42,012 nucleotides of DNA from JAGKXC01 sp964554385 (GCA_964554385.1 CAZKOM010000012.1:1-42012); one strand, 5' to 3'; positions 16,864 through 25,732 are shown, counted from the stretch's first letter. Translations and numbers: made by a program. The notes: generated by a model not told the origin, from the sequence alone.

Positions 16864-18357
16864 ATGATCGCCCCCGTAATACATTGGTACTTTAAGCAAC
16901 GTTCAAAAGAGCTGCAGGATAATTTACAAATGTCCATAATACGGCAAGAGGAATTATTTCAAGAGCTCGTTTTTAATTTGTCTAAAACAGAATATGGAGA
17001 ATCGTATTCCATAGATGGCAGTGAAACCTACCAACAGTTTGTTTCTAAAATTCCGGTTGTACAGTACGAAGAAATTCAACCTTGGATAGAACGTAATCTT
17101 AAAGGAGAACAAGGATTATTGTGGCCTGGTGATATAACCTGGTTTGCTAAGAGCAGCGGGACAACCAATAGTGTTTCCAAGTTTATTCCCATTAGTTATG
17201 AAAGTATGGAGTACAACCATTACACGGGAAACAGAGAGGTATTAACACAGTTCACCACCTTGTATCCTAATAGTAATATTTTTGAAGGCAAGGGATTATT
17301 AATTGGAGGTTCACAAAGTATTTCTGGAATGTCCAGCGATACATTTACTGGAGATTTAAGTGCGATACTCATGAACCATGCTCCATCATGGGTAAATTGG
17401 AAAAGTACGCCCGATATCGAAATTTCTACCATGCCCGATTGGGAGCAAAAGGTAGAAGCCATGGCTCAAGCAACTATTAATGAAAATGTTACTAGCATTA
17501 GTGGAGTTCCAACCTGGGCTTTGGTTTTATTTAAACGAATATTAGAAATTACTGGGAAATCAAATATCCATGAAGTATGGCCCAATATGGAATTATTTAT
17601 TCACGGAGGTGTAAGTTTTCTGCCCTACAGAGATCAGTTTCAGGATTTATTGCCTGGGTCTCATATGAAGTATCTGGAAACCTACAATGCAAGTGAGGGG
17701 TTCTTTGCTGTACAAGCGTCGGTAGACTCAAGAGATTTGGTTTTATTAACCCATATCGGAATATTCTATGAGTTTTATCCGGTTAATGAAGGACCCGAAA
17801 AGACAGTTCCTCTAGCGGAAGTAAAAGTAGGCGTGAATTACGTAGTGGTGATTTCTACCGTAGGTGGTTTATGGCGCTATGTCATTGGAGATACTATACA
17901 ATTTACATCGGTTAATCCTTTCCTATTTGTGATAACGGGTAGGATGAAACTTTTTATTAACTGTTTTGGTGAAGAGCTAGTAATTGAAAATGCCGAAAAA
18001 GCAATCGCTCATGCTTCATCAGAAACCAGTGCAGTTGTTAGTGATTATACCGCCGGTCCTATTTTTATGTCTGAAGAGGATCCTGGACATCAATGGTTGG
18101 TAGAGTTTTCTACGGAACCAACAGATTTGGAGCAATTTACCGAATTGTTGGATCAGAAGTTAAAAGAGGTTAACTCTGATTATGCAGCTAAAAGACATGC
18201 GGATATGGTAATGAAACGTCCAAAATTAGTAGCTGTTCCTATCGGTACTTTTGAAGCTTGGTTAAAAAGCAAAGGCAAATTGGGAGGACAGAATAAAGTT
18301 CCCCGATTAGCGAATGATCGACGTATTTTAGATGAAATCCTAGGGATGTTGCATTAA
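16864..18357 (+). CDS. GH3-family acyl-adenylating / amide synthetase-like protein
   Basis: A 497-residue member of the GH3 auxin-responsive family of the adenylate-forming (ANL-type) enzymes. All three ATP/AMP motifs are visible: SSGTTNSVSKF (residue ~97), YNASEGFF (~275) and WRYVIGDT (~340). Plant GH3 enzymes join an acyl acid such as indole-acetate or jasmonate to an amino acid through an acyl-AMP intermediate. Bacterial members are widespread in Bacteroidota, but their substrates are not generally known. Here it follows the LolD-like ATPase by 41 bases and precedes kbl, neither of which indicates a substrate. Confidence 0.85.
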   Translation: MIAPVIHWYFKQRSKELQDNLQMSIIRQEELFQELVFNLSKTEYGESYSIDGSETYQQFVSKIPVVQYEEIQPWIERNLKGEQGLLWPGDITWFAKSSGTTNSVSKFIPISYESMEYNHYTGNREVLTQFTTLYPNSNIFEGKGLLIGGSQSISGMSSDTFTGDLSAILMNHAPSWVNWKSTPDIEISTMPDWEQKVEAMAQATINENVTSISGVPTWALVLFKRILEITGKSNIHEVWPNMELFIHGGVSFLPYRDQFQDLLPGSHMKYLETYNASEGFFAVQASVDSRDLVLLTHIGIFYEFYPVNEGPEKTVPLAEVKVGVNYVVVISTVGGLWRYVIGDTIQFTSVNPFLFVITGRMKLFINCFGEELVIENAEKAIAHASSETSAVVSDYTAGPIFMSEEDPGHQWLVEFSTEPTDLEQFTELLDQKLKEVNSDYAAKRHADMVMKRPKLVAVPIGTFEAWLKSKGKLGGQNKVPRLANDRRILDEILGMLH

Positions 18358-18361
18358 TAAT

Positions 18362-18393
18362 TTGCGAACCAACTTCTTGAAAACCTAAATTTG
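18362..18393 (+). promoter_or_regulatory. Promoter of kbl (TTG-N21-TAAATTTG)
   Basis: A -33 TTG at 18362-18364 and a perfect -7 TAAATTTG at 18386-18393, spaced by 21 bases. The ATG is 17 bases downstream. Confidence 0.6.
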
Positions 18394-18410
18394 CTAAATA
18401 ACATTTAATC

Positions 18411-19604
18411 ATGTACGGAGAAATAAAAAACCACTTAGCGAACGAATTATCGGCTATACAAGAGGCCGGATTGTTTAAAAAAGAGAGAATTATAACCTCG
18501 CCTCAAGATGCGGTGATTACCTTAAATGACGGTTCAGAAGTAGTTAACTTTTGTGCAAATAACTATTTGGGTTTAAGTAGCCATCCCCGAGTGGTTGAAG
18601 CAGCAAAACGCGCTATTGATACACACGGTTTTGGTATGAGTAGTGTTCGATTTATCTGTGGAACACAGGATATTCATAAAGAGTTGGAAGCCAAGATTGC
18701 GGATTTTTACGGGACGGAAGATACAATTCTATACGCAGCAGCTTTCGATGCTAATGGGGGTGTTTTTGAACCATTATTGGGAGAAAAGGACGCGATTATT
18801 TCTGATAGTTTAAATCACGCATCCATCATAGATGGAGTGAGGTTGTGTAAAGCGATGCGTTTTCGATATGAAAACAATAATATGGCAGATTTAGAAAAGC
18901 AATTGATTGCTGCTAAGGATGCTGGGGCGCGTTATGTATTGGTTGTTACTGATGGTGTGTTTTCAATGGATGGATATGTTGCTCAATTGGATAAAATCTG
19001 TGATTTGGCGGATAAATACGGAGCGATGGTTATGACCGATGAGTGTCATGCTGCAGGTTTTATCGGCGCAACGGGAAGAGGTACTCCCGAATACTGCAAT
19101 GTGATGGGACGCGTGGATATTATAACCGGCACCTTGGGTAAAGCATTGGGCGGTGCGATGGGTGGTTATACAACGGGTAGAAAAGAAATAATTGAACTAT
19201 TACGTCAACGTTCAAGACCTTATTTGTTCAGTAATTCATTAGCCCCAAGCATTGTGGGTGCGTCCATCGAGGTATTTAATATGTTGAATGAAACAACCTA
19301 TTTGCGGGATAAGTTGGAGTCGAATGTTAAACGGTTCAAAGCAGGTATTAAAGCTGCAGGATTTGATATTAAAGACGGTGATTCCGCTATAGTACCCGTG
19401 ATGTTATACGATGCAAAATTAAGTCAAGATATGGCCGATGCACTACTAGAAGAGGGTATCTATGTAATTGGATTTTTCTATCCCGTAGTTCCGAAAGATC
19501 AAGCTAGAATAAGAGTTCAGTTAAGTGCCGCCCATGAATTTGAACATATCGATAAAGCAGTTGCTGCATTTACGAAAGTAGGTAAATCGTTAGGAGTTAT
19601 TTAA
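18411..19604 (+). CDS. kbl: Glycine C-acetyltransferase (2-amino-3-ketobutyrate CoA ligase)
   Basis: A 397-residue PLP-dependent enzyme of the alpha-oxoamine synthase family. It splits 2-amino-3-oxobutyrate with CoA to glycine and acetyl-CoA in threonine breakdown. Seen are NFCANNYLGLS (substrate/cofactor region), the long helix ending FICGTQDIHKELE, DECHAAGFIGATGRGT, and the PLP-lysine motif TGTLGKALGGA. The close similarity to the typical 395-400-residue Kbl, including the ending FVIGFFYPVVPK-like stretch, favours Kbl over AONS/BioF or serine palmitoyltransferase. The partner threonine dehydrogenase (tdh) is not in the window. It has its own promoter. Confidence 0.93.
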   Translation: MYGEIKNHLANELSAIQEAGLFKKERIITSPQDAVITLNDGSEVVNFCANNYLGLSSHPRVVEAAKRAIDTHGFGMSSVRFICGTQDIHKELEAKIADFYGTEDTILYAAAFDANGGVFEPLLGEKDAIISDSLNHASIIDGVRLCKAMRFRYENNNMADLEKQLIAAKDAGARYVLVVTDGVFSMDGYVAQLDKICDLADKYGAMVMTDECHAAGFIGATGRGTPEYCNVMGRVDIITGTLGKALGGAMGGYTTGRKEIIELLRQRSRPYLFSNSLAPSIVGASIEVFNMLNETTYLRDKLESNVKRFKAGIKAAGFDIKDGDSAIVPVMLYDAKLSQDMADALLEEGIYVIGFFYPVVPKDQARIRVQLSAAHEFEHIDKAVAAFTKVGKSLGVI

Positions 19605-19621
19605 TTCCTTAGTAAACTGAT

Positions 19622-19629
19622 TATATTTG
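19622..19629 (+). promoter_or_regulatory. -7 element (TATATTTG) for the first permease
   Basis: A perfect TAnnTTTG match 17 bases before the ATG at 19647 and shortly after the kbl stop. No clear -33 TTG at normal spacing. Confidence 0.45.
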
Positions 19630-19646
19630 CCTTTTGCACATAAATT

Positions 19647-21092
19647 ATGTCTGTTTGGAGAAAGAAACCAGTAGCTTTATATCAAGCTGAAGCCAACAAA
19701 AGCGATTTGAATCGCGTACTTACAAGATGGGGTCTAACATCATTGGGAATAGGAGCAATTATCGGGGGTGGTATTTTTACCTTAACTGGTATTGCCGCAC
19801 ATAACCATGCTGGGCCCGCGTTAGCATTGGCTTTTGTAATTGCTGGAATTGGTTGTTTGTTTGCATCCTTGTGTTATGCAGAATTTGCATCGGTATTACC
19901 TGTAGAAGGATCCGCGTATGCTTATGCATATGGCACAATAGGGGAGTTGTTTGCTTGGTTTATCGGTTGGAATCTAATTTTAGAATACATGATGGGAGCA
20001 ACTACCGTAGCTGTTGCATGGAGTGGCTATTTTAATAAGTTGTTACATTTATTCCACATTAATTTACCAGAGTTTTTGGTTAACGATCCTGCTACTTTCA
20101 ATCATGGAGTATCTTTTGCAAATTGGAATTTTGCATTCAATCTTCCTGCATTTTTAATAACGTGGGTAATCACGGCCATTTTGATTAAAGGAATAAAAGA
20201 AGCAGCGTCTACTAATAACATCATTGTTGTATTAAAGGTAGCCGTTGTATTGTTTGTAATTATTGTTGGATCGTTTTATGTGGATACCAATAATTGGGAA
20301 CCCTTTATTCCTGCTGAAAAAATGGGTGAAGATGGTAAAATTCATTTTGGTGTTGGAGGTGTATTAACCGCTGCTACCATCGTTTTCTTTGCCTATATAG
20401 GCTTTGATGCGGTATCTACTCAAGCTGGAGAAGCAATTAACCCTAAAAAAGATGTACCGTTCGCAATCATTGCGTCTTTAGTAATCTGTACTGTTTTATA
20501 CATTTTAGTTTCTTTGGTGTTAACAGGAATGGTGAAGTACGATCAATTGGACTTAAAGGCGCCCGTTGCATCTGCATTTTCTGGCGCTGGAATTAATTGG
20601 GCCACCTATTTAATTACTATCGCTGCTACTGCCGGATTAATGTCCGTTATGTTAGTGATGATGTTAGGGCAAACTAGAATTTTCTTGGGAATGGCTAAGG
20701 ATGGCCTTTTACCCAAGGGAATGTTTGGGACCTTGCATCCAAAGTTTAAAACACCGTACAAGAGTACCATTTTGGTTGGATTTATAGTTTCTTTAGTAGC
20801 GGCTTTAACTCCCATTGAAAAGGTTTCTGAGATGTGCTCAATGGGAACCTTGTTGGCGTTTGCCATGGTTTGTGTTGCTGTTTTAGTTCTTCGGGTGAAA
20901 GAACCAGACTTGGATAGACCTTACCGCACGCCTGCAGTTTACTTTGTTGCACCTGCTGGGTTTTTATTCAATATTTTCTTGATGACTAATGTGCAGGAAA
21001 ATACTTGGTATGCGTTTTTGATTTGGGGTACTCTAGGTGTATTGGTTTACTTCCTATACAGTCGTAGACATTCAAATTTAAATAACTTATAA
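19647..21092 (+). CDS. APC-superfamily amino acid permease (CAT-like)
   Basis: A 481-residue inner-membrane transporter with 12 or more hydrophobic segments. The first helix carries the substrate-binding unwound motif IGAIIGGGIFTLTG, and the loop after the sixth region has FFAYIGFDAVSTQAGEAINPKKDVPFAI, both typical of cationic amino-acid transporter-type APC proteins. The likely role is amino-acid uptake or exchange by proton or substrate coupling; the substrate is not determinable. It follows kbl (43 bases), so it might supply threonine or another amino acid, but this is inference. A strong terminator follows, directly against the start of a second permease. Confidence 0.88.
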   Translation: MSVWRKKPVALYQAEANKSDLNRVLTRWGLTSLGIGAIIGGGIFTLTGIAAHNHAGPALALAFVIAGIGCLFASLCYAEFASVLPVEGSAYAYAYGTIGELFAWFIGWNLILEYMMGATTVAVAWSGYFNKLLHLFHINLPEFLVNDPATFNHGVSFANWNFAFNLPAFLITWVITAILIKGIKEAASTNNIIVVLKVAVVLFVIIVGSFYVDTNNWEPFIPAEKMGEDGKIHFGVGGVLTAATIVFFAYIGFDAVSTQAGEAINPKKDVPFAIIASLVICTVLYILVSLVLTGMVKYDQLDLKAPVASAFSGAGINWATYLITIAATAGLMSVMLVMMLGQTRIFLGMAKDGLLPKGMFGTLHPKFKTPYKSTILVGFIVSLVAALTPIEKVSEMCSMGTLLAFAMVCVAVLVLRVKEPDLDRPYRTPAVYFVAPAGFLFNIFLMTNVQENTWYAFLIWGTLGVLVYFLYSRRHSNLNNL

Positions 21093-21100
21093 CTTTCATT

Positions 21101-21124
21101 AGGGCGGCAAAACCGCCCTTTTTT
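21101..21124 (+). terminator. Terminator between the two permease genes, ending at the second start codon
   Basis: A 7-bp GC-rich perfect stem (AGGGCGG at 21101-21107 with 21113-21119), loop CAAAA, then T6 at 21119-21124. The ATG of the next gene starts at 21125. Confidence 0.9.
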
Positions 21125-22639
21125 ATGCAGACACAAAAATTAGGTTTATTTGATTCTGTGCTCCTTGTCTCGGGAAGCATGATAGGCAGTGGTATTTTCT
21201 TGGTGACATCAGAAATGACAAGGGATTTAGGCAATCCACTGTATGTGATGATTGCCTGGTTGTTGGGCGGAGTTATAACGCTATTGGCGGCATTGAATTT
21301 TGGGGAGCTTGCTGCTATGATGCCAACAGCTGGTGGACAATACAACTTCATTTCAAGAATTTATGGTAAAACCATGGGTTTTGTTTATGGTTGGTCAGTA
21401 TTTACAGTAATACAGACTGGAGTAATTGCAGCCGTTGCCATGGCTTTTGCCAATCACGTCGCCGTATTTTATCCAGCTTTAGCTGAGAACCACGGAATTG
21501 AGATATTAGCTATCGGTTCCATAATTGCATTGACCTATATCAATTCACGTGGGGTTTCGGAAAGTAAATGGGTACAAAGGATATTTACCTTAGCTAAATT
21601 ACTAGCATTAGCACTCTTGATTGTAGGTGGCATTTTAGTGATGATGAATTTCTTCCCAACGCTAACTTCCAACTTTCATATTAGTACAAATAATCTTTTT
21701 GAAGCCAAACAATGGGCAAGGAGTTTAACTCCAGCAAATCTGGAACAAGCTGAACAGTTGGGAGTAGAGTCGTATACCGTGCCTGATTCCGTTTACAACT
21801 CAGTAAAAGGTCAATCGGTTGTTGAACAATTCACCTGGGCGAAAATAGGTGGTTACTCCTTGTTTTTAGCATTTACGGGTGCGATGGTAGGTAGCTTGTT
21901 TTCTTCGGATGCATGGCAAGGCATTACATTTATGTCGAACGAGGTTAAAAACCCCGCTAAAACGATTCCTAGAGCATTGTTCTTCGGTACACTGATTGTT
22001 ACAATAGTTTATATTTTAGCAAATCTTGCATATTTTGTTATTTTGCCTATCGATGCTATTGCCCATGCCGATGCAGATAGGGTGGGTGTGGCTGCTGCCG
22101 ATCGATTATTGCAAGGTTGGGTAGGTAACAGTGAGTCAAGTGTGTTAGCGCTATTATTGATGGCTGGTTTAGTGGTTGTTAGTACTTTTGGGTGCAATAA
22201 TGGACTCATACTCGCTGGTAGCAGATTGTACAAAGCCATGGCAGATGAGGGTTTGTTTTTCAAAAAAGCGTCGGAATTAAATAATAATAATGTTCCGGCT
22301 AAGGCATTGTGGATGCAGGCAGCATGGTCATCGGTTCTTTGTTTAAGTGGTTCCTATGGAGATTTGCTGAATTATTGCACCTTTGCTTCTCTCTTGTTTT
22401 ACATCATCACGGTATTAGGAGTAATTTTATTGCGTGTACGAGAACCTCAATCAGAACGACCTTATAAAGCTTGGGCTTATCCAATATCAACCCTGATTTA
22501 TTTAATATTGGCAGGGGTAGTAGCTGTTGGAATATTGATTAGTAAATTTCAAATCGCAGCCACAGGAATTGGCATTGTTGCTTTGGGATGGCCTATCTAC
22601 TATTTTTTCGAGAGAAGTAAAAAGACGCAGACCCAATAA
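21125..22639 (+). CDS. APC-superfamily amino acid permease (second)
   Basis: A 504-residue transporter with about 12 membrane segments. It begins LGLFDSVLLVSGSMIGSGIF, the APC helix-1 binding motif, with a second hallmark AMVGSLFSSDAWQGITFMSNEVKNPAKTIPRAL around residues 250-285. A hydrophilic insert at ~190-235 is not present in its upstream neighbour, and the two are only distantly similar, so this is not a recent tandem duplication. The family exchanges or takes up amino acids; the substrate is unknown. Its ATG touches the T-tract of the upstream terminator. No promoter other than the upstream gene's own region is obvious. Confidence 0.86.
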   Translation: MQTQKLGLFDSVLLVSGSMIGSGIFLVTSEMTRDLGNPLYVMIAWLLGGVITLLAALNFGELAAMMPTAGGQYNFISRIYGKTMGFVYGWSVFTVIQTGVIAAVAMAFANHVAVFYPALAENHGIEILAIGSIIALTYINSRGVSESKWVQRIFTLAKLLALALLIVGGILVMMNFFPTLTSNFHISTNNLFEAKQWARSLTPANLEQAEQLGVESYTVPDSVYNSVKGQSVVEQFTWAKIGGYSLFLAFTGAMVGSLFSSDAWQGITFMSNEVKNPAKTIPRALFFGTLIVTIVYILANLAYFVILPIDAIAHADADRVGVAAADRLLQGWVGNSESSVLALLLMAGLVVVSTFGCNNGLILAGSRLYKAMADEGLFFKKASELNNNNVPAKALWMQAAWSSVLCLSGSYGDLLNYCTFASLLFYIITVLGVILLRVREPQSERPYKAWAYPISTLIYLILAGVVAVGILISKFQIAATGIGIVALGWPIYYFFERSKKTQTQ

Positions 22640-22695
22640 ATGACATTGATAAAAAGTATCGTTAATCCGATTATTTAAACGTAATAGAGTTACAC

Positions 22696-23559
22696 TTAAC
22701 TCAAGTTAGGACTAAAAGACAGGGTATTTTCGAAATCGAAACGCTTATTTCTGATATGTCCAATTTGCTTTAACGTAGGCATTAAGTCTTTTAATTGATC
22801 TAAATATAGACTTTGATCTCCATCGCTTAATGCTTCGTTGGGTTGATTGTGTACTTCGATAATTAATCCATCTGCACCCGCTGCAATGGCAGCAGCAGAA
22901 ACGGGTGGAACTAAGTCTCGGATTCCTGTTCCTTGACTCGGATCTAAAATGATAGGTAAGTGGCTTAAGGACTTAATTAATGGAATTGCTGCAATATCAA
23001 GTGTATTGCGTGTTGCGTTTTCAAACGTTCTAATTCCTCGTTCACATAAAATTACGCGTTCATTACCACTACTTACAATGTATTCAGCAGCCAAAAGCCA
23101 TTCTTCAATGGTGCTGCTCATACCTCTTTTTAATAATACGGGTTTTTTACTTTTCCCAAGTGCTTTTAATAAGGGATAGTTTTGCATGTTGCGTGTACCC
23201 ACCTGAAGTATGTCAACATATTCTTCTAACTCCTCAATTTTATCAACGCTCATTACCTCTGAAACAACTCCTAGTTGATATTTATCAGCGGCTTCGCGAA
23301 TCAATTTCAAGCCTTCCGTTTTTAGTCCCTGAAATGAATAAGGACTCGTTCTTGGTTTGTATGCCCCGCCTCGTATAAATCGAATGTTGAGTTTTGATAA
23401 ATACTCACTTATAGTAAAAATCTGTTCTCTGTTTTCAATGGCACATGGGCCAGCAATTAATACCAAATCCTTACCAAAAGTTACACCATTTACTTCAAAC
23501 TCAGTGTTTTCTTTTTTCCACTCTCGGCTTACCAATTGATATGGTTTTCTGTGGCTCAT
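22696..23559 (-). CDS. aroF: 3-deoxy-7-phosphoheptulonate synthase (DAHP synthase)
   Basis: A 287-residue enzyme of the KDPG/DAHP aldolase-type family. It condenses phosphoenolpyruvate with erythrose 4-phosphate, the first step to aromatic amino acids. Visible are AGPCAIE (metal-binding Cys), RGGAYKPRTSPYSFQG, VGTRNMQN, LLKRGMSSTIEEW, and IIEVHNQPNEALSDGDQS, which supplies the Glu and Asp metal ligands. At the fourth metal-ligand site, normally DPSH, this protein reads DPSQGTG (codon CAA). No chorismate mutase domain is fused. It starts 11 bases after the DUF4270 gene, last in the glgA-like/DUF4270/aroF run. KDO-8-phosphate synthase is a less likely alternative. Confidence 0.9.
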   Translation of the reverse strand: MSHRKPYQLVSREWKKENTEFEVNGVTFGKDLVLIAGPCAIENREQIFTISEYLSKLNIRFIRGGAYKPRTSPYSFQGLKTEGLKLIREAADKYQLGVVSEVMSVDKIEELEEYVDILQVGTRNMQNYPLLKALGKSKKPVLLKRGMSSTIEEWLLAAEYIVSSGNERVILCERGIRTFENATRNTLDIAAIPLIKSLSHLPIILDPSQGTGIRDLVPPVSAAAIAAGADGLIIEVHNQPNEALSDGDQSLYLDQLKDLMPTLKQIGHIRNKRFDFENTLSFSPNLS

Positions 23560-23570
23560 AAATTTAGGTA

Positions 23571-24893
23571 TTAGTTGGGTTTGGTATAGGTAACAATCAA
23601 ACGTGTTTTTTTGTTGTCGATTACTACACGAGAACCAGAGACCGGCACATCCGTAGGAATCGTCAATAATAGTCCGTTGTTGATTTCTTTATTTTGATTG
23701 GCTTTGGACGACAAAATACCTTGGATTTGTCGAGTGATATCGAATTTATAATAGTACCCTTTTTCATTTAGTAAACCACCAAAAGTGCTAGATCCACCGT
23801 CTTTTGTTAATGAGTTACGATTACTACTGCTACTTAGGGGTTGAAATAAGTTTAATCTAGGAGGAGCGTAATACATTGGAGTAGCTGTGTTTTCAGCTAC
23901 GTGGAACACAATTTCCGCTTTATTAATTGCGACATTTCCTCCAGCAATTAAGTTGTAGATGTAGGGTATTTCGATTTTGTTTTTTATTCCATTTAAGCTC
24001 TGTACGTAAGAAAATTCTTGCGTTTTTTCTTTGCTTATTAATTGTCTTACAATCTCTTCTGTGTATGGGCCGGTTTCAGAAAAATTCAGCGTTTTTACTT
24101 GTTCGTCAAATCCAAAAACATAGGTTTGAGTATCACTATAGTACAATAATATTTTAGCGCGGTCGTTTATTGAAAAATCACTTTTAAAGTCGAAAACACC
24201 ATACCCGCCTTCTCCTGGAGTTAAATCCTCAGAAATCGGTTGAATGCTTATGCCAGGCAAGTATTTATTTAATCCGTCTGTTGTTTGATATGCCGTTGAA
24301 GGCATTCGCTGAAGATATCTGGCAAAATCTTTGGATAACTTGATTAGCAACCCATTAGGGAGTTTGATTTTCTGTTTTTTGTAGCCGATTGAATCAATTC
24401 CTTCTTGGACAATACGTCCTACATATACACTGGTTACAGCAGAGTTGCTTTTTAACTTATCGGATTGATAATATACTTTGCTAGAACTAAATCCTTCCGC
24501 TAAGACACTTATCAATAACTTTTGTATTGTAGCTCGATTTCCGTAAAAATTATTATTCCCTACCATAGGAATAAATAGCAGAGCTGAATCGGGTTCAATG
24601 GTGTTTGGGAAGTTGTTTAGAGGTTCAATGATCTTAGATTTTGCAAAAGCTGTAGCTTTGGAATATCCAAACAAGGGATCATTCATTGCGCCAATTAATA
24701 AATAACTTAAATTGTTACCTGGCATGGAATCCTCGTCGATAGTTCTGGAGAATAATGTAAAAGTATCTGTTTGGAAAGGTTGAAGAGAATTGGTATTTTG
24801 ACCTTCAACAATCACGTTTCCGGTCTGTTTTTTACACGACCAATTTCCTGCTGCTAAGCTTAGCAAAGCAATTGCTAAGATGTAGTTTCGCAC
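23571..24893 (-). CDS. DUF4270 family lipoprotein
   Basis: A 440-residue predicted lipoprotein: signal peptide with lipobox NWSC, Cys20, followed by KK, then a long soluble region. It resembles the Bacteroidota family DUF4270, with conserved stretches such as TDTFTLFSRTIDEDSMPGNNLSYLLIGAMNDPLFG near the start and the AEIVFHVAEN region in the last third. Function unknown. The start is GTG, 2 bases after the stop of the glycogen-synthase-like gene, so they are coupled. The position next to a GlgA-like gene and panC seems to be a common arrangement in the phylum (from recollection). Envelope location is inferred from the lipobox. Confidence 0.82.
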   Translation of the reverse strand: MRNYILAIALLSLAAGNWSCKKQTGNVIVEGQNTNSLQPFQTDTFTLFSRTIDEDSMPGNNLSYLLIGAMNDPLFGYSKATAFAKSKIIEPLNNFPNTIEPDSALLFIPMVGNNNFYGNRATIQKLLISVLAEGFSSSKVYYQSDKLKSNSAVTSVYVGRIVQEGIDSIGYKKQKIKLPNGLLIKLSKDFARYLQRMPSTAYQTTDGLNKYLPGISIQPISEDLTPGEGGYGVFDFKSDFSINDRAKILLYYSDTQTYVFGFDEQVKTLNFSETGPYTEEIVRQLISKEKTQEFSYVQSLNGIKNKIEIPYIYNLIAGGNVAINKAEIVFHVAENTATPMYYAPPRLNLFQPLSSSSNRNSLTKDGGSSTFGGLLNEKGYYYKFDITRQIQGILSSKANQNKEINNGLLLTIPTDVPVSGSRVVIDNKKTRLIVTYTKPN

Positions 24894-24895
24894 GA

Positions 24896-25699
24896 TTATC
24901 CTAACAATTTTTGGTAAAATGCTCCATACGCAACCGCGGAATCATCCTCGGTATGCATCATGATAATTTTGTCGCTCACATGCTCCTCTACAATTCTATG
25001 GGCTTTTTCGCATCCGGTAACAACCGCATCAGCGTGTTTAGCACCGCCAATATTCATACTATCCACATCAGCATTTTCATAACATTCGAGGCAATTGTCT
25101 TCTATGCTATTTAAACTTGCTTTTCTAGCAAAATCATTACCTAAATTGATTGGAGTACTGTCACAATAAACACTATATACAACTTTTGCATTTTTGAAAA
25201 CAGGTTCATCTTTATACAATGTTTTCAAATACAGGGGAACCAAGCTGGTCATCCAACCTTGACAATGAATAATATCGGGTGCCCAACCTAATTTTTTAAC
25301 AGTTTCCATAACTCCTTTACAAAAGAAGATTGTTCTTTCGTCATTATCAGAAAAGTAGTTGCCATTTTCATCGTTAAAAATGGCTTTTCTGTGGAAATAA
25401 TCCTCATTGTCCAAGAAATACACCTGCATTTTGGTGTTTGGAATGGAGGCGACTTTGATGATTAGTGGGTTGTCGTTGTCATCAATAGAAATGTTAATCC
25501 CCGACAAACGAACTACTTCGTGAAGTCTGTTTCTACGTTCATTAATTACCCCAAATCTCGGGACCAGAATACGAATTTCGTTATCTTGTTCTTGTAATGC
25601 TTGAGGTAGCATTCTGGCGATAGTGGCTACTGGAGAAGTCTCAAGGAAGGGAGACATTTCGGAGCTCACAAAGAGAACTCGTTTTTTTGTTGGAAACAT
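24896..25699 (-). CDS. Glycogen/starch synthase N-terminal-domain protein (shortened, GT5-like)
   Basis: A 267-residue protein equal to the N-terminal Rossmann domain of GlgA-type glycogen synthase (full enzyme ~480 residues). Family features include FVSSEMSPF at the start, EIRILVPRFGVI, FLDNEDYF, FCKGVMETVKKLGWAPDIIHCQGW and ADAVVTGCEKAH. The ADP-glucose-binding KTGGL motif expected just after SEMSPF is replaced by ETSPV, and the whole C-terminal GT-B domain is missing. The reading frame is intact and sits in an operon, so this is not simply a decayed gene. Activity as a glycogen synthase is doubtful; a regulatory, binding or alternate role is inferred. Divergent from panC. Confidence 0.83.
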   Translation of the reverse strand: MFPTKKRVLFVSSEMSPFLETSPVATIARMLPQALQEQDNEIRILVPRFGVINERRNRLHEVVRLSGINISIDDNDNPLIIKVASIPNTKMQVYFLDNEDYFHRKAIFNDENGNYFSDNDERTIFFCKGVMETVKKLGWAPDIIHCQGWMTSLVPLYLKTLYKDEPVFKNAKVVYSVYCDSTPINLGNDFARKASLNSIEDNCLECYENADVDSMNIGGAKHADAVVTGCEKAHRIVEEHVSDKIIMMHTEDDSAVAYGAFYQKLLG

Positions 25700-25732
25700 A
25701 GTTGTTAGGGTAGTTTCAAAAGAAACAGTTTA

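Noticed and set aside
19647..22639. Recent tandem duplication of the two permease genes
   Set aside because: Both are APC proteins, but helix motifs, loop inserts and length differ too much for a recent copy.
22687..22702. GAGTTA-CACT-TAACTC hairpin at the aroF stop as a terminator
   Set aside because: The six-bp stem is AT-rich, overlaps the stop codon and has no T-tract on either side.
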